This document shows positions 8,934-17,111 of a DNA stretch of 64,000 bases, one piece after another. The position numbers and the translations under genes are program-made. The stretch comes from Qipengyuania sp. YIM B01966 (lineage in GTDB: Bacteria > Pseudomonadota > Alphaproteobacteria > Sphingomonadales > Sphingomonadaceae). Under the pieces are notes generated by a model. It made no database searches. It was not told where the DNA came from and worked only from the letters and a program-made list of their open reading frames with translations. Position 1 is the first letter of the stretch. Each line of letters opens with the position of its first letter. The stretch is taken from contig NZ_JADMNM010000002.1 in the NCBI RefSeq assembly GCF_016461955.1, positions 372,001 to 436,000 of the forward strand, given 5' to 3'.

Positions 8934-9956
8934 TCAGCTCCGCCGCGCGACGGCGAAACGGGCGGCCTCTTCCATTGCCGAGCGCGCCGCACCAGCCGGG
9001 AAGCCGGCAATCGCATCGACCGCGCGCATGGCGAAATGTTCGGCCCGCGCACGCGTCGCGGCGACAGTATCGTGCCCGTTGACCAGCTCGATCGCGCGGG
9101 CAAGGTCCGCTGGTTCGCTGCGGTGCCCGGCAATGGCATCGCGCCAGAAAGTGCGCTCCTCGTCGGACCCGCGGGCATAGGCGAGGATCACCGGCAGGGT
9201 CATCTTGCCTTCACGGAAATCATCTCCCTGGCCCTTGCCCATCTCGTCTGCGGCCGAGCTGTAATCCATCGCATCGTCGACCAGCTGGAAGGCAATGCCG
9301 AGATTGCGGCCGTAATCGTCGAGCGCGCGTTCCTCGGCCTCGGGCCTCTCGGCAACGACGGCGGCGATCCGCGTAGCGGCGGCGAACAGAGCGGCCGTCT
9401 TGGCGCCGATAATTGAGAGATACCGCTCCTCGCTGGTTTCGATCTGCCGCTGCGCAGTCAGCTGATCGACCTCGCCTTCGGAAATGACCGAGCTGGCATT
9501 GGAGAGGATGCGCAGCACCTTGAGGCTGCCATCCTCGACCATCAGTTCGAAGCTGCGGGTGAACAGGAAGTCACCAACGAGCACCGTTGCCGGATTGCCG
9601 AACACCAGATTGGCCGCCGCCTTGCCGCGCCGTAGTTCGGAGCCGTCGACCACATCGTCATGCAGCAAGGTGGCGGTGTGGATGAATTCGACCGCGGCCG
9701 CGAGCTTGTGATGGCGCGTGCCCTCGTACCCGCACAAGGCGGCGCCAGCGAGCGTTAGCATCGGCCGCAGCCGCTTGCCGCCGCCGGCGATCAGATGCCC
9801 GGCAAGCGCGGGGATCAGCGGGATGCGGCTGTGCATCCGGTCCAGGATCACCGCATTGACCGCGTTCATCCCGTCCGCCGTCAGTGCCAGCATCGGCTCA
9901 AGGCTGGGGGCACGCTCGGCGCGGCGCGCCGGCAGGGGGACGACATTGGCGCTCAT
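8934..9956 (-). CDS. ispB: Long-chain polyprenyl diphosphate synthase
   Basis: A 340-residue trans-isoprenyl diphosphate synthase, adding isopentenyl units to farnesyl diphosphate to make the quinone side chain. Both Asp-rich motifs are present: LLHDDVVD (first) and QLVDDAMD (second), along with GGGKRLRPML near the N terminus and GKGQGDDFREGKMTLP. The ATG at 9956 (MSANVVPLPA) resembles related proteins; an upstream in-frame ATG at 10004 would add 16 residues. It is divergent from the chorismate mutase gene. Octaprenyl or decaprenyl product cannot be decided from sequence by eye. Confidence 0.9.
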   Translation of the reverse strand: MSANVVPLPARRAERAPSLEPMLALTADGMNAVNAVILDRMHSRIPLIPALAGHLIAGGGKRLRPMLTLAGAALCGYEGTRHHKLAAAVEFIHTATLLHDDVVDGSELRRGKAAANLVFGNPATVLVGDFLFTRSFELMVEDGSLKVLRILSNASSVISEGEVDQLTAQRQIETSEERYLSIIGAKTAALFAAATRIAAVVAERPEAEERALDDYGRNLGIAFQLVDDAMDYSSAADEMGKGQGDDFREGKMTLPVILAYARGSDEERTFWRDAIAGHRSEPADLARAIELVNGHDTVAATRARAEHFAMRAVDAIAGFPAGAARSAMEEAARFAVARRS

Positions 9957-10030
9957 TGCGGCGAAATGGCTATCACTGCGCGCGATGGCAAGCGTGGAAT
10001 CCATTCCGGGCGCGTGCTAGCGAGGTCGAT

Positions 10031-10372
10031 ATGGACGATACCCCCCCTTCCGGCGTTGCCGATGGTGATGCGGCGCTGGCAGCCTTTCGGCGGTCGATCG
10101 ACAATATCGACGCGGCGCTGATCCATATGCTGGCAGAACGCTTCCGGATCACGCAAGCGGTTGGGCAATACAAGGCTGCGCGCGACCTGCCCGCCGCCGA
10201 CCCCGCGCGCGAGGCCGCCCAGATCGCCCGCCTGCGCCGGTTGGCTCAAGAGGCTCAACTGGATCCCGAATTCGGCGAGAAATTTCTCCGCTTCGTCATC
10301 GAAGAAGTTATCCGGCACCACGATAGCGCAAAAAAGTCACACACCAGCAGTTCTTCGTCCGAGGTGGGTTGA
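10031..10372 (+). CDS. Chorismate mutase, AroQ class
   Basis: A 113-residue all-helical protein converting chorismate to prephenate for phenylalanine and tyrosine synthesis. It shows the AroQ features: RRSIDNIDAALIHMLAERF, then QYKAARDLPAADPAREA and a final helix FLRFVIEEVIRHH. The size fits a stand-alone cytosolic domain without signal peptide or regulatory extension. The ATG at 10031 is chosen because the frame upstream overlaps the divergent gene and is not conserved in character. Divergent transcription from the polyprenyl synthase gene. Confidence 0.9.
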   Translation: MDDTPPSGVADGDAALAAFRRSIDNIDAALIHMLAERFRITQAVGQYKAARDLPAADPAREAAQIARLRRLAQEAQLDPEFGEKFLRFVIEEVIRHHDSAKKSHTSSSSSEVG

Positions 10373-10432
10373 ACCCGCCGCCGTCCATCGGTAGTGAGCG
10401 CTACAGATTTTCCCATATGAGGAGGGGCTTTG

Positions 10433-10645
10433 ATGTTCGGTAAGGTTCTTGGCGCAGCAGCTGCAGCAACTCTGGTTGTCGCTCCGGTTTCGGTTCAGGC
10501 AGCGCCGCAGAGCGCGCCGATCTCGGAGCCTATGGCCATGGCCGGTGAAAGCCGGGGCACGACTATTGGGGTGCTGTTCGCTCTTCTGGCGATCGTCATT
10601 GCAGTGGCGGTTTCAGGCGACGACGATAACGCCATCAGCGCCTGA
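10433..10645 (+). CDS. Small exported or membrane protein
   Basis: A 70-residue protein preceded by a strong GGAGGGG ribosome site (10421-10427). It has a likely Sec signal (FGKVLGAAAAATLVVAPVSV then QAA), a short Met/Pro-rich linker and a C-terminal hydrophobic helix (TIGVLFALLAIVIAVAVS) ending in the acidic tail GDDDNAISA. Short proteins of this design are common in sphingomonads but I know no function. A strong terminator follows 24 bases after the stop, so it looks like a single-gene unit. Confidence 0.75.
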   Translation: MFGKVLGAAAAATLVVAPVSVQAAPQSAPISEPMAMAGESRGTTIGVLFALLAIVIAVAVSGDDDNAISA

Positions 10646-10668
10646 TCGTGGCCTTTTCTTGATATAGG

Positions 10669-10694
10669 AAGGGGCCCTTCGCGGGCCCCTTTTT
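10669..10694. terminator. Bidirectional intrinsic terminator
   Basis: The stem AAGGGGCCC (10669-10677) pairs with GGGCCCCTT (10683-10691) around loop TTCGC and is followed by TTTTT on the plus strand. It lies between the small membrane protein gene and the convergent histidine kinase gene whose stop is at 10693, so it serves the plus-strand gene and plausibly both. Confidence 0.85.
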
Positions 10695-12117
10695 ATTGCC
10701 CGGCGCGGGGCAGCGAAAGCTCGACCAGCAGTCCGCCCAGATCATCGCTGACGCCGAGGGCGACGCCGCCCCCATAAATCTCGACGACATCGCGGACAAT
10801 CGCCAGGCCGAGCCCGGTGCCGGGCTTGTCGGTATCGAGCCGCGCGCCACGCGCAAAAATGCGCGTGCGTTCAACCTCCGGAATGCCGTCACCGTCATCC
10901 TCGATCCAGGTCACGCATTGCGCGCTGTCAGGCTCGGCATCGACAGTGACGAACACACTGCCCCCGCCATATTTCGCGGCGTTTTCGATCAAATTGCCGA
11001 GGACTTCGTCGAGGTCCTGCCGTTCGATCGCCACCTGCGCGCCCCGGTTGCCGGCGATATCGAACCGGACCTCGGGATACAGCCGCTCCACCGCGCGGCG
11101 CACCGCTTCGGCGCTCTCGCATACCGGCGTCTGCGCATGGCCGACCGCCCTTCGGCCCACCGCCCGCGCCCGGGCGAGGTGATGGTCAACATGGCGGCGC
11201 ATCACCGTTGCCTCGCGGATCACCGTCTCAGGCAGATCGCTGGCCTGCGCGGTCGCCGCGTTGTTGATCACCGTCAGCGGGGTCTTGAGCGCGTGGGCGA
11301 GGTTCCCCGCATGGGTCCGCGCCTCTTCGGCCTGCTTTTCCGAATGCGCCAGCAGCGCGTTGATCTCGTCCACCAGCGGCTGCACTTCGGATGGCAAAGT
11401 GTCGGTGATGCGGTTGGTCGATCCGTTGCGGATGGCCTGGATCGCCAACCGCACCCGCCGCAGCGGGCGCAGGCCGAGGTAACTGACCAGCATTGCCATC
11501 GCCAGCAGGCCCAGCGCAAGGATTGCGAAACTCCAGTAAAGGATGGAGCGAATGCGCTGAATCTGGGCGTCCAGTTCCGCCCGGCTGGCGGCGACGGTGA
11601 ACCACCACTGCGTATCGCTCCCCGGCAGATAGATCGACCGCTCCGCGACGCGCAGCGGCTCGCCGGGAAACTGGAAGCTGTCGTAAAGGTGCGCTTCGTC
11701 GTCACTATGATTGGCCCGCACGGCCAGCGTGCGGTCCCACAGGCTGCGGCTGGCGAAATCCTCGTGCCCCTTGCCGCTGATCTGCCAGTACATCCCGCTG
11801 CCGGGTTCGAGGAAGCGCTGATCGCCCAAGGCGCGGTAGAAGCTGACCTCGCCGCCGGGCATGATCTCGGCCGAGGCGATCATCGCGGTCAGCATATATT
11901 CGAGCTGATCGTCGTAATTCGCCTCGACCTGCCCGGTCAGCGTCCGTTCGAGCGCGAAGCCCCCGCCAAGTAGAAGCAGCGCGATCCAGCCCGCAGCGAT
12001 GAGCATGATCCGCCGCGCAAGACTGCCCCCGCGCGGGCGTGCGCGGGCGTCGGGCGCGGAATCGCTATCGCTTCGATCGATGCGGGGGTCGAGGGCGGGA
12101 TCCCCCGCATCTGCCAT
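10693..12117 (-). CDS. Sensor histidine kinase, PhoQ-like
   Basis: A 474-residue membrane kinase. After a charged 35-residue N terminus a transmembrane helix (LIAAGWIALLLLGGGF) leads into a periplasmic sensor domain of about 130 residues, then a second helix (SILYWSFAILALGLLAMAM) and HAMP. The H-box is NLAHALKTPLTVINNA, the HALKTP form seen in PhoQ-type kinases. The ATPase domain has an N-box (LIENAAKYG), DDGDGIPEVE and GTGLGLAIV. It starts 10 bases after the response regulator stop and forms a two-component pair with it. The signal is unknown; the PepSY gene upstream hints at an envelope stimulus. Confidence 0.92.
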   Translation of the reverse strand: MADAGDPALDPRIDRSDSDSAPDARARPRGGSLARRIMLIAAGWIALLLLGGGFALERTLTGQVEANYDDQLEYMLTAMIASAEIMPGGEVSFYRALGDQRFLEPGSGMYWQISGKGHEDFASRSLWDRTLAVRANHSDDEAHLYDSFQFPGEPLRVAERSIYLPGSDTQWWFTVAASRAELDAQIQRIRSILYWSFAILALGLLAMAMLVSYLGLRPLRRVRLAIQAIRNGSTNRITDTLPSEVQPLVDEINALLAHSEKQAEEARTHAGNLAHALKTPLTVINNAATAQASDLPETVIREATVMRRHVDHHLARARAVGRRAVGHAQTPVCESAEAVRRAVERLYPEVRFDIAGNRGAQVAIERQDLDEVLGNLIENAAKYGGGSVFVTVDAEPDSAQCVTWIEDDGDGIPEVERTRIFARGARLDTDKPGTGLGLAIVRDVVEIYGGGVALGVSDDLGGLLVELSLPRAGQ

Positions 12118-12127
12118 CGCTCAGCCC

Positions 12128-12808
12128 TCAATTCGCGCGGGGGACATCATCCGGATCGTCGAGGCTGTAGCCGAGCCCGCGAATTGTGGTAATGACCTCC
12201 GCGCCCAGCTTCTTGCGGATGCGGGTCACGAACACTTCGATCGTATTGGAATCGCGGTCGAAATCCTGATCGTAGATATGTTCGATCAGCTCGGTCCGGC
12301 TGACCACCTTGCCCTTGTGGTGCATCAGATAGCCGAGCAGCTTGTATTCCTGCGCGGTCAGCTTGACCGGTTCGCCATCAAGCGTCACGCGGCCCGAGCG
12401 CGTGTCAAGCCGCACCGGCCCGGCGGTCAGCTCGCTCGACGAATTGCCCGAAGCTCGGCGGATGAGTGCGCGCAGGCGGGCGATCAATTCCTCGGTCTGG
12501 AACGGCTTGGCGAGGTAATCGTCAGCCCCGGCGTCGAGCCCCGCGACCTTGTCGGACCAGCTATCGCGTGCAGTCAGAACCAGGACCGGGAACTTGCGCC
12601 CTTCCTTGCGCCACATACCCAGCACCGTGAGCCCGTCCATGCCGGGCAGCCCGAGATCGAGGATGACCGCGTCATAATCCTCCGAACTGCCCATATAGTG
12701 CCCGTCTTCCCCGTCATCCGACAGGTCGACGGCATAGCCGTTCTGTTCGAGCGTCGATTTGAGCTGCTTGCCGAGTGTCGGTTCATCCTCGACGATCAGG
12801 ATCCGCAT
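12128..12808 (-). CDS. OmpR/PhoP-family response regulator
   Basis: A 226-residue two-domain regulator: receiver starting MRILIVEDEPTLGKQL with phospho-acceptor Asp in VILDLGLPGMDG and Lys in YLAKPF, then an OmpR-type winged helix with TAQEYKLLGYLMHHKGKVVS and VFVTRIRKKLG. It likely binds DNA as a dimer after phosphorylation by the adjacent kinase. The ATG at 12808 begins the receiver fold exactly; the upstream extension to 12862 is discarded. Gene order PepSY, regulator, kinase suggests one operon. Confidence 0.94.
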   Translation of the reverse strand: MRILIVEDEPTLGKQLKSTLEQNGYAVDLSDDGEDGHYMGSSEDYDAVILDLGLPGMDGLTVLGMWRKEGRKFPVLVLTARDSWSDKVAGLDAGADDYLAKPFQTEELIARLRALIRRASGNSSSELTAGPVRLDTRSGRVTLDGEPVKLTAQEYKLLGYLMHHKGKVVSRTELIEHIYDQDFDRDSNTIEVFVTRIRKKLGAEVITTIRGLGYSLDDPDDVPRAN

Positions 12809-12891
12809 GGCCGTGTATGCCCCCAAATTGCTGTGTGGCCGCGAGAGGTGGCCCTTTGACATGAACGCGTCAACCAGCCCGGCGTTTCCCC

Positions 12892-13209
12892 TCAGCCCGA
12901 CCGACCGATGATCCGCCCGCTGCGGGCATCGACATCGATGAACGTCACGCGTCCGTCGCGGATGAATTTGAGCCTGTAGGCCATCGCTTCGGCATCGTAG
13001 GCCGGGCCGAGATATTGATGGCCGCGCATCACCGGCAGCACGCGCTGCTCGATCTCGCGCAGCGATAGCTGATTGCCGGCGCGCATCTCAGCCCGCGCGG
13101 CGCGCTGGTCCGATCGGCCCTGCGCCGCAGCAGGAGCGGCAGCCAGCCCGCCGAACAAAGCGACGCCCATCATTGCGGATGCGATTAATGTGCGCAGGTC
13201 AATCATCAT
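12892..13209 (-). CDS. Periplasmic PepSY-domain protein
   Basis: A protein of about 105 residues with a Sec signal (LIASAMMGVALFGGLAAAPAAA, cleaved before QGRSD) and a PepSY-like C-terminal part: LSLREIEQRVLPVMRG followed by YRLKFIRDGRVTFIDVDARSG. PepSY domains are often linked to envelope proteases and two-component systems, and here the gene stands 83 bases upstream of a regulator-kinase pair on the same strand. The adjacent ATG at 13206 or a farther ATG at 13233, inside a hairpin loop, are alternative starts. Confidence 0.75.
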   Translation of the reverse strand: MMIDLRTLIASAMMGVALFGGLAAAPAAAQGRSDQRAARAEMRAGNQLSLREIEQRVLPVMRGHQYLGPAYDAEAMAYRLKFIRDGRVTFIDVDARSGRIIGRSG

Positions 13210-13222
13210 GGTCCGACATTGG

Positions 13223-13245
13223 ACGGGGGGCATTTAACCCCCCGT
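13223..13245. terminator. GC-rich perfect hairpin
   Basis: ACGGGGGG (13223-13230) pairs perfectly with CCCCCCGT (13238-13245) around loop CATTTAA. It lies 22 bases past the stop of the SIMPL gene and just ahead of the PepSY gene, both on the minus strand, so it may end the former or shape the leader of the latter. No T-run is present. Confidence 0.5.
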
Positions 13246-13267
13246 GAATGCTGGCGAAGGCCGGTGT

Positions 13268-13981
13268 TCAGCGGGTCATCTCGTATTTTACGATGATGTT
13301 GACCCCGGTCGAAACCATGCCCGGCTGCACCGGCGGGGCCGCCGCCTGCGCGGTTACCGCGATTGCATCGCGGTACATCGGCATGGGCTGCCGCCCGACG
13401 ATCGTTTCGTTGACCTCCAGCAGTCGCAGGCCGGAATAGCCAGCCAGCCGGGCATACTCCATCGCCTGCGATTGCGCGCGTTCCATCGCATTGCGGCGGG
13501 CGGTGGCTTTTGCCTGCGTGTCGTTCTCGATCGAGAAATCCGGCCCAGACAGATCGGTGGCGCCGGCCGCCACCAGCGCGTCGAGAATTTCGCCGGTCCG
13601 CTCCACCCCGCGCAGCTTGATGCTGACCCGGTTCGCCGCCTGATAGCCGCGAAAAATCTGCTTCTGGCTAGCCTGATCGTAATCCCACCGGGGATTGAGA
13701 TTGATTCCGGTGGTCTGAATATCACGTTCGGGGATGCGAAGCGCCTTCAACCGGTCAATCACCCGCTGCATCGCCTGCGAATTCAGCCGGAGCGCCTCGA
13801 CTGCGGTTGGTGCATCGGTGGTCACACCGGCGCTCACGCGCACCATATCGGGCTCTGCTTCGACTTCTTCGACGATCGACAACTCAACCACCGGCCCGGT
13901 CGCCTGGATCTGGATGTCTGCTGCGGCGGCCGGCGTGGCGAGGCCGGCGACTGCGACCAGCGGCAGGGCGTAACGGGTCAT
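13268..13981 (-). CDS. SIMPL (DUF541) periplasmic protein
   Basis: A 237-residue exported protein. The signal peptide is MTRYALPLVAVAGLATPAAA. The mature part has the DUF541 pattern: VSAGVTTDAPTAVEALRLNS, MQRVIDRLKALRIPERDIQT, then GYQAANRVSIKLRGVERTG and the ARRNAMERAQSQAMEYARL helix. Members include BP26/OMP28 and mouse SIMPL; a stress or envelope role is reported for some, but no enzymatic activity is known. The ATG at 13981 has an AAAGGA ribosome site 8 bases upstream, deciding the start over the long upstream extension. Confidence 0.88.
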   Translation of the reverse strand: MTRYALPLVAVAGLATPAAAADIQIQATGPVVELSIVEEVEAEPDMVRVSAGVTTDAPTAVEALRLNSQAMQRVIDRLKALRIPERDIQTTGINLNPRWDYDQASQKQIFRGYQAANRVSIKLRGVERTGEILDALVAAGATDLSGPDFSIENDTQAKATARRNAMERAQSQAMEYARLAGYSGLRLLEVNETIVGRQPMPMYRDAIAVTAQAAAPPVQPGMVSTGVNIIVKYEMTR

Positions 13982-14108
13982 CGGGAAATCCTTTGCTTGT
14001 GGCGTTGGGCGCAATCTGCGCCTCTCGGTATTACGCACCGCTGAACCCGCCGTTCCGGTGCCGCTCCCCGCTTGCCCCCCTGCCCGCCACCCTGTAGCTG
14101 CGCGGCCG

Positions 14109-15971
14109 ATGGCCCAGCCCCCGATCCTGTCGCTCGAAACAATTGGTTTGCAGCAAGGCGGCAAATGGCTGTTCGGCGCGCCCGACAAGGAGCCGCTGGA
14201 CCTCCATATCGGGCCGCGCGACCGGCTGGCGCTGATCGGCCGCAACGGCGCGGGCAAGACCACATTGTTCAAGCTGATCGACGGGCGGCTCGAGGCCGAT
14301 AAGGGGCTGCGCAAGGTCAAGCCCGGCACGCGCATCGTGCTGCTCGAGCAAGACCCCGATTTCACCGGCCACGCGACGCTGCTCGATTTCGCGCTTGCCG
14401 GAGCCGACGCACCCGCCCGCCATGAGGTCGAGGCGATTGCCGGCCAGTTGGGCATCGACCTGAGCCGCGCCGCGCCCGGTGCCAGCGGGGGCGAGCGTCG
14501 CCGGGCCGCGCTCGCGCGGGCGCTGGCGCAAGACCCCGATCTGCTGCTGATGGACGAGCCGACCAACCATCTCGATCTCGCCGCGATCGACTGGCTGGAG
14601 GACTGGCTCACCCGCTACAAGGGCGCGTTCGTGGTGATCAGCCACGACCGCACCTTCCTTACCCGGCTGACCCGCGCGACATTGTGGCTCGATCGCGGCA
14701 TCCTGCGGCGCAAGGAGGTCGGCTTCGGCGGCTACGAAGCGTGGGAAGAACAGGTCTATGCCGAAGAAGCCCGTGCCGCCGAACGGCTCGATGCACGGCT
14801 GAAGCTCGAAGCGCACTGGCTCGAACGCGGCGTGACCGCGCGGCGCAAGCGCAATCAGGGCCGGCTAGAAAAGCTGTGGCAGATGCGCAGCGCGCGCGCG
14901 GCGATGATCAATCCGCAAGGGACGGCCAAGCTGCAACTCGCGAGCGAGGAGGAGTTCAAATCCAAATCGGTCATCGTCGCCGAGAATGTGTCGAAATCGT
15001 ACGGCGAGCGCAGGATTATCCGCGATTTCTCGCTGCGCGTCCAGCGCGGCGACCGGATCGGGGTGGTCGGCGCCAATGGCGCGGGCAAGACCACGCTGCT
15101 CAAGCTGCTGACCGGAGAACTTGAACCCGATAGCGGCAGCGTGACCCGCGCAAAGACATTGTCAGGGGTCATGATCGACCAGCAGCGCAGTCTGATGGAG
15201 CCCGACCGCACCGTGCGTCAGGTACTGGCCGAAGGCGGCGACTGGATCGATGTTGGCGATACCCGCAAGCATGTGCAGGGCTATCTGAAGGAGTTCCTGT
15301 TCGATCCCGGTATCGTCGATACCAAAGTCGGCATCCTTTCGGGCGGTGAACGCAGCCGATTGCTTCTGGCGCGTGAATTTGCCCGCAAGTCGAACCTGCT
15401 CGTGCTCGATGAGCCGACTAACGATCTCGATCTCGAAACGCTCGACCTGCTGCAGGAGGTGATCGCCGATTACGAAGGTACGGTGCTGATCGTCAGCCAC
15501 GACCGTGATTTTCTCGACCGGACGGTGACGGTGACGCTCGGTCTTGATGGCAGCGGGCGCGTGGATGTCGTGGCCGGCGGCTACGAAGACTGGGTCAAGC
15601 AGCGTAGGCAAGGCCGGAAGGGCCCACCCCCTGCCCCTCCCGCAAGCGGGAGGGGAGAGCAGCGTGCTATATCCACCCTCCCGCCAGCGGGAGGGGACCG
15701 AGACTTGTCGGCGCAGCCGGCGAGTCGCAGCGGGGTGGGCAAGCCCAAGCTGTCGTACAAGGACCAGCGCGATTACGATCTGCTGCCCGCGCGCATCGCC
15801 GAACTTGATGCGGCAATCGCGCGGGGCGAGGCAATCCTTGCCGATCCGGCGCTCTACACCGCCGATCCGCAGCGTTTCGCGACCATCAGCCAAGGGCTCG
15901 CGCATGCCCGCGCCGAGAAGGATGCGGCCGAGGAACGGTGGCTGGAACTGGCCGAACTGGTCGAGGGCTGA
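14109..15971 (+). CDS. uup: ABC-F ATPase, Uup-like, with in-frame repeat insert
   Basis: A 620-residue soluble tandem ATPase of the ABC-F group that acts on ribosomes or DNA rather than membranes. Domain one has Walker A GRNGAGKTT and signature SGGERRRAALARAL with MDEPTNHLDL; domain two has GANGAGKTT and LSGGERSRLLLAREF with LDEPTNDLDL. A C-terminal coiled-coil end (YDLLPARIAELDAAIARGE) suggests Uup. Between domain two and that tail, bases 15623-15739 are a palindromic repeat read in frame, giving a Pro/Gly/Ser-rich linker of 39 codons without stops. The ATG at 14109 starts the conserved region; assignment to Uup rather than another ABC-F is an inference. Confidence 0.9.
   Translation: MAQPPILSLETIGLQQGGKWLFGAPDKEPLDLHIGPRDRLALIGRNGAGKTTLFKLIDGRLEADKGLRKVKPGTRIVLLEQDPDFTGHATLLDFALAGADAPARHEVEAIAGQLGIDLSRAAPGASGGERRRAALARALAQDPDLLLMDEPTNHLDLAAIDWLEDWLTRYKGAFVVISHDRTFLTRLTRATLWLDRGILRRKEVGFGGYEAWEEQVYAEEARAAERLDARLKLEAHWLERGVTARRKRNQGRLEKLWQMRSARAAMINPQGTAKLQLASEEEFKSKSVIVAENVSKSYGERRIIRDFSLRVQRGDRIGVVGANGAGKTTLLKLLTGELEPDSGSVTRAKTLSGVMIDQQRSLMEPDRTVRQVLAEGGDWIDVGDTRKHVQGYLKEFLFDPGIVDTKVGILSGGERSRLLLAREFARKSNLLVLDEPTNDLDLETLDLLQEVIADYEGTVLIVSHDRDFLDRTVTVTLGLDGSGRVDVVAGGYEDWVKQRRQGRKGPPPAPPASGRGEQRAISTLPPAGGDRDLSAQPASRSGVGKPKLSYKDQRDYDLLPARIAELDAAIARGEAILADPALYTADPQRFATISQGLAHARAEKDAAEERWLELAELVEG
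15623..15739. repeat. Palindromic MITE-like element inside a gene
   Basis: The unit has terminal inverted arms CCCACCCC (15623-15630) and GGGGTGGG (15732-15739). Inside are two near-identical palindromes: CCCCTCCCGC-AA-GCGGGAGGGG (15634-15655) and CCCTCCCGC-CA-GCGGGAGGG (15676-15695). It is 117 bases, a multiple of three, and open in the host frame. Elements with this CCCTCCCGC core are, to my knowledge, common between genes in sphingomonads; here one is translated within the ABC-F linker. No other copy was seen in the window. Confidence 0.85.
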
Positions 15972-15978
15972 CCCGACC

Positions 15979-16449
15979 TCAAGGGACGCGGTAGAAATCG
16001 GCCACCCGGTCGAGCGCCAGGCGCAGCACGAGCTTGCCGCTCCGAGTCGGCCAGTCGAGCCCGCGCTCGGCGCCTGCCAGCGTTTCGCCAGCGCAAACCA
16101 CGCGCCACAAAATGTCGGATAGGCCCCGCCCGGCGACCTCCATCGCGCCGTCAAACCTCCGGCGCGCCGCGATCTGCCGCTCGGCCGGGGCCAGCGCAGG
16201 GCCAGTGGTCGGCGCGCGGACCGCGTCCCAGCGCATCGTCACGCAAGGGCTGAGCGCAGCGGTTTCATAATCGCGCCGCAACGCCTCGCCCGCGGCGAGC
16301 AGCCGGTCGTCGAGATGTCCGCGGGCGTGGAGCCAGGTCAGCGGGGATTCGGCCAGATTGACCGCGACGCTGCGCCGCCCTCGTCTGGGCCGCCCGGCCC
16401 GCGCTGGCCCCGCCACGGTCAATTCGCGCTCAACCCGTTCCTGCCGCAT
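15979..16449 (-). CDS. DUF6456 domain protein
   Basis: A 156-residue protein matching the alphaproteobacterial DUF6456 pattern: ESPLTWLHARGHLDDRLLAAGEALRRDY in the centre, VTMRWDAV, and the ending ERGLDWPTRSGKLVLRLAL. An Arg-rich N-terminal stretch (RAGRPRRGRRS) may bind nucleic acid. The family is related in context to helix-turn-helix proteins but its role is unknown. The ATG at 16449 is chosen; the frame extends to 16485 with no better start. It is divergent from the XRE regulator and convergent with the ABC-F gene, 7 bases apart. Confidence 0.75.
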   Translation of the reverse strand: MRQERVERELTVAGPARAGRPRRGRRSVAVNLAESPLTWLHARGHLDDRLLAAGEALRRDYETAALSPCVTMRWDAVRAPTTGPALAPAERQIAARRRFDGAMEVAGRGLSDILWRVVCAGETLAGAERGLDWPTRSGKLVLRLALDRVADFYRVP

Positions 16450-16538
16450 CGCAATTACTCCTGCCTTGGCCGACACACTTGCCAAAAACGATTAGATGTA
16501 GGACAGCTGAAAACCGATCTGGTTAGCAGGATTCCGCG

Positions 16539-17111
16539 ATGATCAACCGCATCCGCGACATACGCCGCGACAAGGGCATGACTTTGGCCGATCTCGCAGC
16601 GGCCTGTGATCCGCCGACAACCGCGCAGACGATCGGCCGGCTAGAGACCGGAATGCGTAACCTGTCGATCAAGTGGATGGACCGCATCGCCGCCGCGCTC
16701 GGGGTTGATCCCGAAATGCTGGTCCGTTCGGACGCTGCGGCACACCCGCAGGCCGTGGCCCGGTTGGCGGCGCAGGGGGCCGAGGCGCTCGGCCGCCCGC
16801 GCGACGCCTTGCTGCCGACGGCGCTGGCGGCGGACGGTGCGCTGGTGGTGCTGCTGATCGAGGCGGCGAGCGGCCCTTACCTCCCCGGCGACCAATTGTG
16901 GCTGCGGCAGATCGACCCGGCCGACAGCGCGCGGGCGATCAACCGCGATGTGCTCGCGCCGCGCAAGGGCGGACGGTTCGCCTTCGGCCGGCTGATCGAC
17001 CGCCAGGGAGCGCGGCTCGCACTGCTGCCGCCCGGCGCCGGGCACAAGCAGGTGGTGGTCGAAGACCCTGCCTGGCTGGGCGTTGCCGAGATGCTGGTCC
17101 GCCCGCTGTGA
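16539..17111 (+). CDS. XRE-family regulator with S24-like C terminus
   Basis: A 190-residue protein. Residues 1-60 form an XRE helix-turn-helix (INRIRDIRRDKGMTLADLA, AQTIGRLETGMRNLSIKWM). The rest resembles the beta-rich S24/LexA-type fold by its GPYLPGDQLWLRQIDP and FGRLIDRQGARLALLPPG segments, but I see no obvious Ser-Lys catalytic pair, so it is probably not self-cleaving. Its stop overlaps the glycosyltransferase start (GTGA), so the two genes are probably translated together. It may control the divergent DUF6456 gene across the 89-base gap. Confidence 0.8.
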   Translation: MINRIRDIRRDKGMTLADLAAACDPPTTAQTIGRLETGMRNLSIKWMDRIAAALGVDPEMLVRSDAAAHPQAVARLAAQGAEALGRPRDALLPTALAADGALVVLLIEAASGPYLPGDQLWLRQIDPADSARAINRDVLAPRKGGRFAFGRLIDRQGARLALLPPGAGHKQVVVEDPAWLGVAEMLVRPL

